Translations under genes and position numbers: made by a program
Assembly (NCBI RefSeq): GCF_900086595.1
Contig: NZ_LT575472.1
Span: 1,218,275 to 1,282,274, forward strand
Reading direction: 5' to 3'
Source of the DNA: Clostridium nigeriense
GTDB lineage: Bacteria; Bacillota; Clostridia; Clostridiales; Clostridiaceae
Length of the DNA stretch: 64,000 nucleotides
The notes under the pieces: model-generated
What the model saw: the letters and a program-made list of their open reading frames with translations, nothing else
Databases searched by the model: none
What the model was told of the DNA's origin: nothing
Shown here: piece by piece, positions 63,050 through 64,000 of the stretch
Numbering within the stretch: position 1 is the stretch's first letter
How the letters are laid out: each line of letters begins with the position of its first letter

Positions 63050-63092
63050 AAGAAACTAGCTGAAAAATAAAATAGGCTAGTTTCTATTTTTT
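63050..63092 (+). terminator. Terminator after the orphan immunity gene
   Basis: AGAAACTAGC (63051-63060) pairs with GCTAGTTTCT (63076-63085), followed by ATTTTTTC. The stem shares the CTAG core with other terminators in the window. Confidence 0.8.
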
Positions 63093-63156
63093 CTTGAGAG
63101 AATTATTTGAAATACTAGTGTGTAGTAGTAAAATATAATAAAACAGATTTAGCCCA

Positions 63157-63590
63157 AAGTGGGTAAATAAACATAGTAATGGTGGAAATGGTTCTGTAAT
63201 AAATGGAACAGATGATATTGCAAAATATGAATTTAATATGATAGAGAATCCAGGGCCATTAGTAGATATGCAAGGAAATCCAGCAAGTAATTTTTATGGT
63301 GGAAGATATAATGTGGAAGTTCTTACAGAGGACAGAATATATTATAGAGGAGGAAATTCAGAGAATGCATTAGGTCAATGGTTTACTACAGAACTTCCGG
63401 AATCAGTTGCAAAAGTGAGAATTGATACAGCAGTAAAACCACAGTGGATTGACCCAATTACAGGAGAACTGACAGTAAGTCAGTGGTAGATACAGTATAT
63501 GCTATTAAATACCTAAGGGGACCAAGGTTTATACAGGTCCAGTTGGATCTCAAGGAGGTACGTATTGTGGTGGATATGATGTAATACAAT
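63157..63590 (+). pseudogene. Second orphan toxin tip, broken by frameshifts
   Basis: An open frame follows a diverged junction (63157-63174) and reads HSNGGNGSVINGTDD, then GGRYNVEVLTED, IYYRGG, GQWFTTELPES and VKPQWIDP before a TAG at 63487-63489. Homologous-looking coding sequence continues in other frames: VDTVYAIK in the next frame and then PKGTKVYTGPVGSQGGTYCG from 63512, so at least two indels break it. No start codon context or immunity gene follows; the scaffold copy begins right after. It is a decaying silent cassette. Confidence 0.75.
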
Positions 63591-63597
63591 CCTTCAT

Positions 63598-64000
63598 TAT
63601 TTATGGGAAATCAAGGTGCCTATGATTTATGGGGAAACCTTAATATGGCAGTTGCAGGTTTATGTATTCCAGTTTCGCAGGCAGTAAATGGAGTGGCAGG
63701 AGCAAGTAAATCTATCATAGCTAAAGAAGCAGTAAAGGCAATTGGAAAGGAAACAAGTTTTGCTATAGGAGTAAACTGGGTAAGTAGTAATATTACTAAT
63801 TTTGCAGTCGGCGAGTTAGAATTAAATCAAACAGAGTCAACTCTCCTTAATTTAGGCTTGAATTTTGGAATTGGAATTGGTGGTTATAAACTTAGAACGA
63901 AATTCTTTGGAGAAGCATCATTTGCAAAAGGAATGAGTTATGATGATGCTAAAAGATATAATGATTATTGGAAACAAGTAGAATCAGGAAATAACACAGG
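63598..64000 (+). repeat. 403-bp direct repeat, copy 2 (at window end)
   Basis: Matches 59752-60154 of the LXG toxin with one substitution seen. The left border falls right after the broken second tip; the right border is outside the window. Confidence 0.95.
63603..64000 (+). CDS. Truncated LXG toxin scaffold fragment (5' part missing, runs off window)
   Basis: From ATG 63603 the frame reads MGNQGAYDLWGN and continues open to the window end, identical in protein to residues 340-472 of the LXG toxin. The LXG export domain is absent and no ribosome site is seen, so the fragment is probably not exported and may not be translated. It is likely followed outside the window by another toxin tip and immunity gene, making it a scaffold-plus-tip donor cassette. 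Confidence 0.7.
   Translation, partial: MGNQGAYDLWGNLNMAVAGLCIPVSQAVNGVAGASKSIIAKEAVKAIGKETSFAIGVNWVSSNITNFAVGELELNQTESTLLNLGLNFGIGIGGYKLRTKFFGEASFAKGMSYDDAKRYNDYWKQVESGNNT

Overview
The window is very AT-rich DNA with AGGAGG-type ribosome sites, dense co-directional operons and many small Rho-independent hairpins. Gene content (rnfCDGEAB, an EFR1-type flavodoxin/ferredoxin, a Cys-rich C_GCAxxG_C_C protein, MurK/MupG muropeptide salvage, choloylglycine hydrolase, an LXG-type secretion locus) points to an anaerobic Firmicute of the genus Clostridium sensu stricto, probably intestinal because it carries a bile salt hydrolase. No rRNA, tRNA, CRISPR array, transposase or prophage gene was seen.

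Layout. 1-720: the end of a DUF2798-type membrane protein, a small lipoprotein and a relic of a MarR gene. 0.9-9.3 kb: a peptidoglycan-sugar salvage cluster (murQ, PTS IIA, small membrane protein, PTS IIB, PTS IIC, esterase, mupG, murR-like, murK-like, anmK). 9.4-10.4 kb: an autoregulated MarR plus flavodoxin pair. 10.6-12.9 kb: bile salt hydrolase and an M20 amidohydrolase. 13.3-18.5 kb: the complete Rnf complex. 18.5-24.2 kb: an Asn-rich protein, a CofE-like protein divergent from a LysR regulator, a DUF2207 protein and an rRNA pseudouridine synthase. 24.3-34.8 kb: a YesN/YesM two-component system, a CUT1-type ABC importer without its own ATPase, and two large cytoplasmic carbohydrate-active candidates of unknown specificity. 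34.6-38.1 kb: a zinc-ribbon protein, redox proteins, guaC with a probable PurBox-controlled promoter, and a small HELGH membrane protein. 38.2-64 kb: a type VII (ESX-like) secretion locus running into a polymorphic LXG toxin array that continues past the window end.

The most interesting region is the last one. A consensus promoter at 38231-38259 precedes an FHA protein, a PP2C phosphatase, a transmembrane Ser/Thr kinase, a membrane protein with a strict octad repeat of Thr-x-x-Leu motifs, a 2351-residue membrane-anchored Ig-repeat surface protein, a second FHA protein, a CpaE/MinD-like ATPase, a YukD/EsaB ubiquitin-like protein, an EssC ATPase, a WXG100 protein, LXG-partner-like proteins and an LXG toxin with its immunity gene. 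No EsaA, EssA or EssB (YukC) homologue is visible, so this is not the textbook T7SSb layout. Two long G tracts (G8 inside essC, G9 in place of the toxin Shine-Dalgarno) look like slippage sites that could switch the system. Downstream, an orphan toxin tip joined by the same 18-bp junction as the full toxin, a frameshifted second tip and a 403-bp near-identical copy of the toxin scaffold show a recombining toxin cassette array.

Functions are assigned by reading protein motifs and gene context only; no database search was run. Family names and residue roles come from general knowledge of those families; regulatory sites are read by eye.
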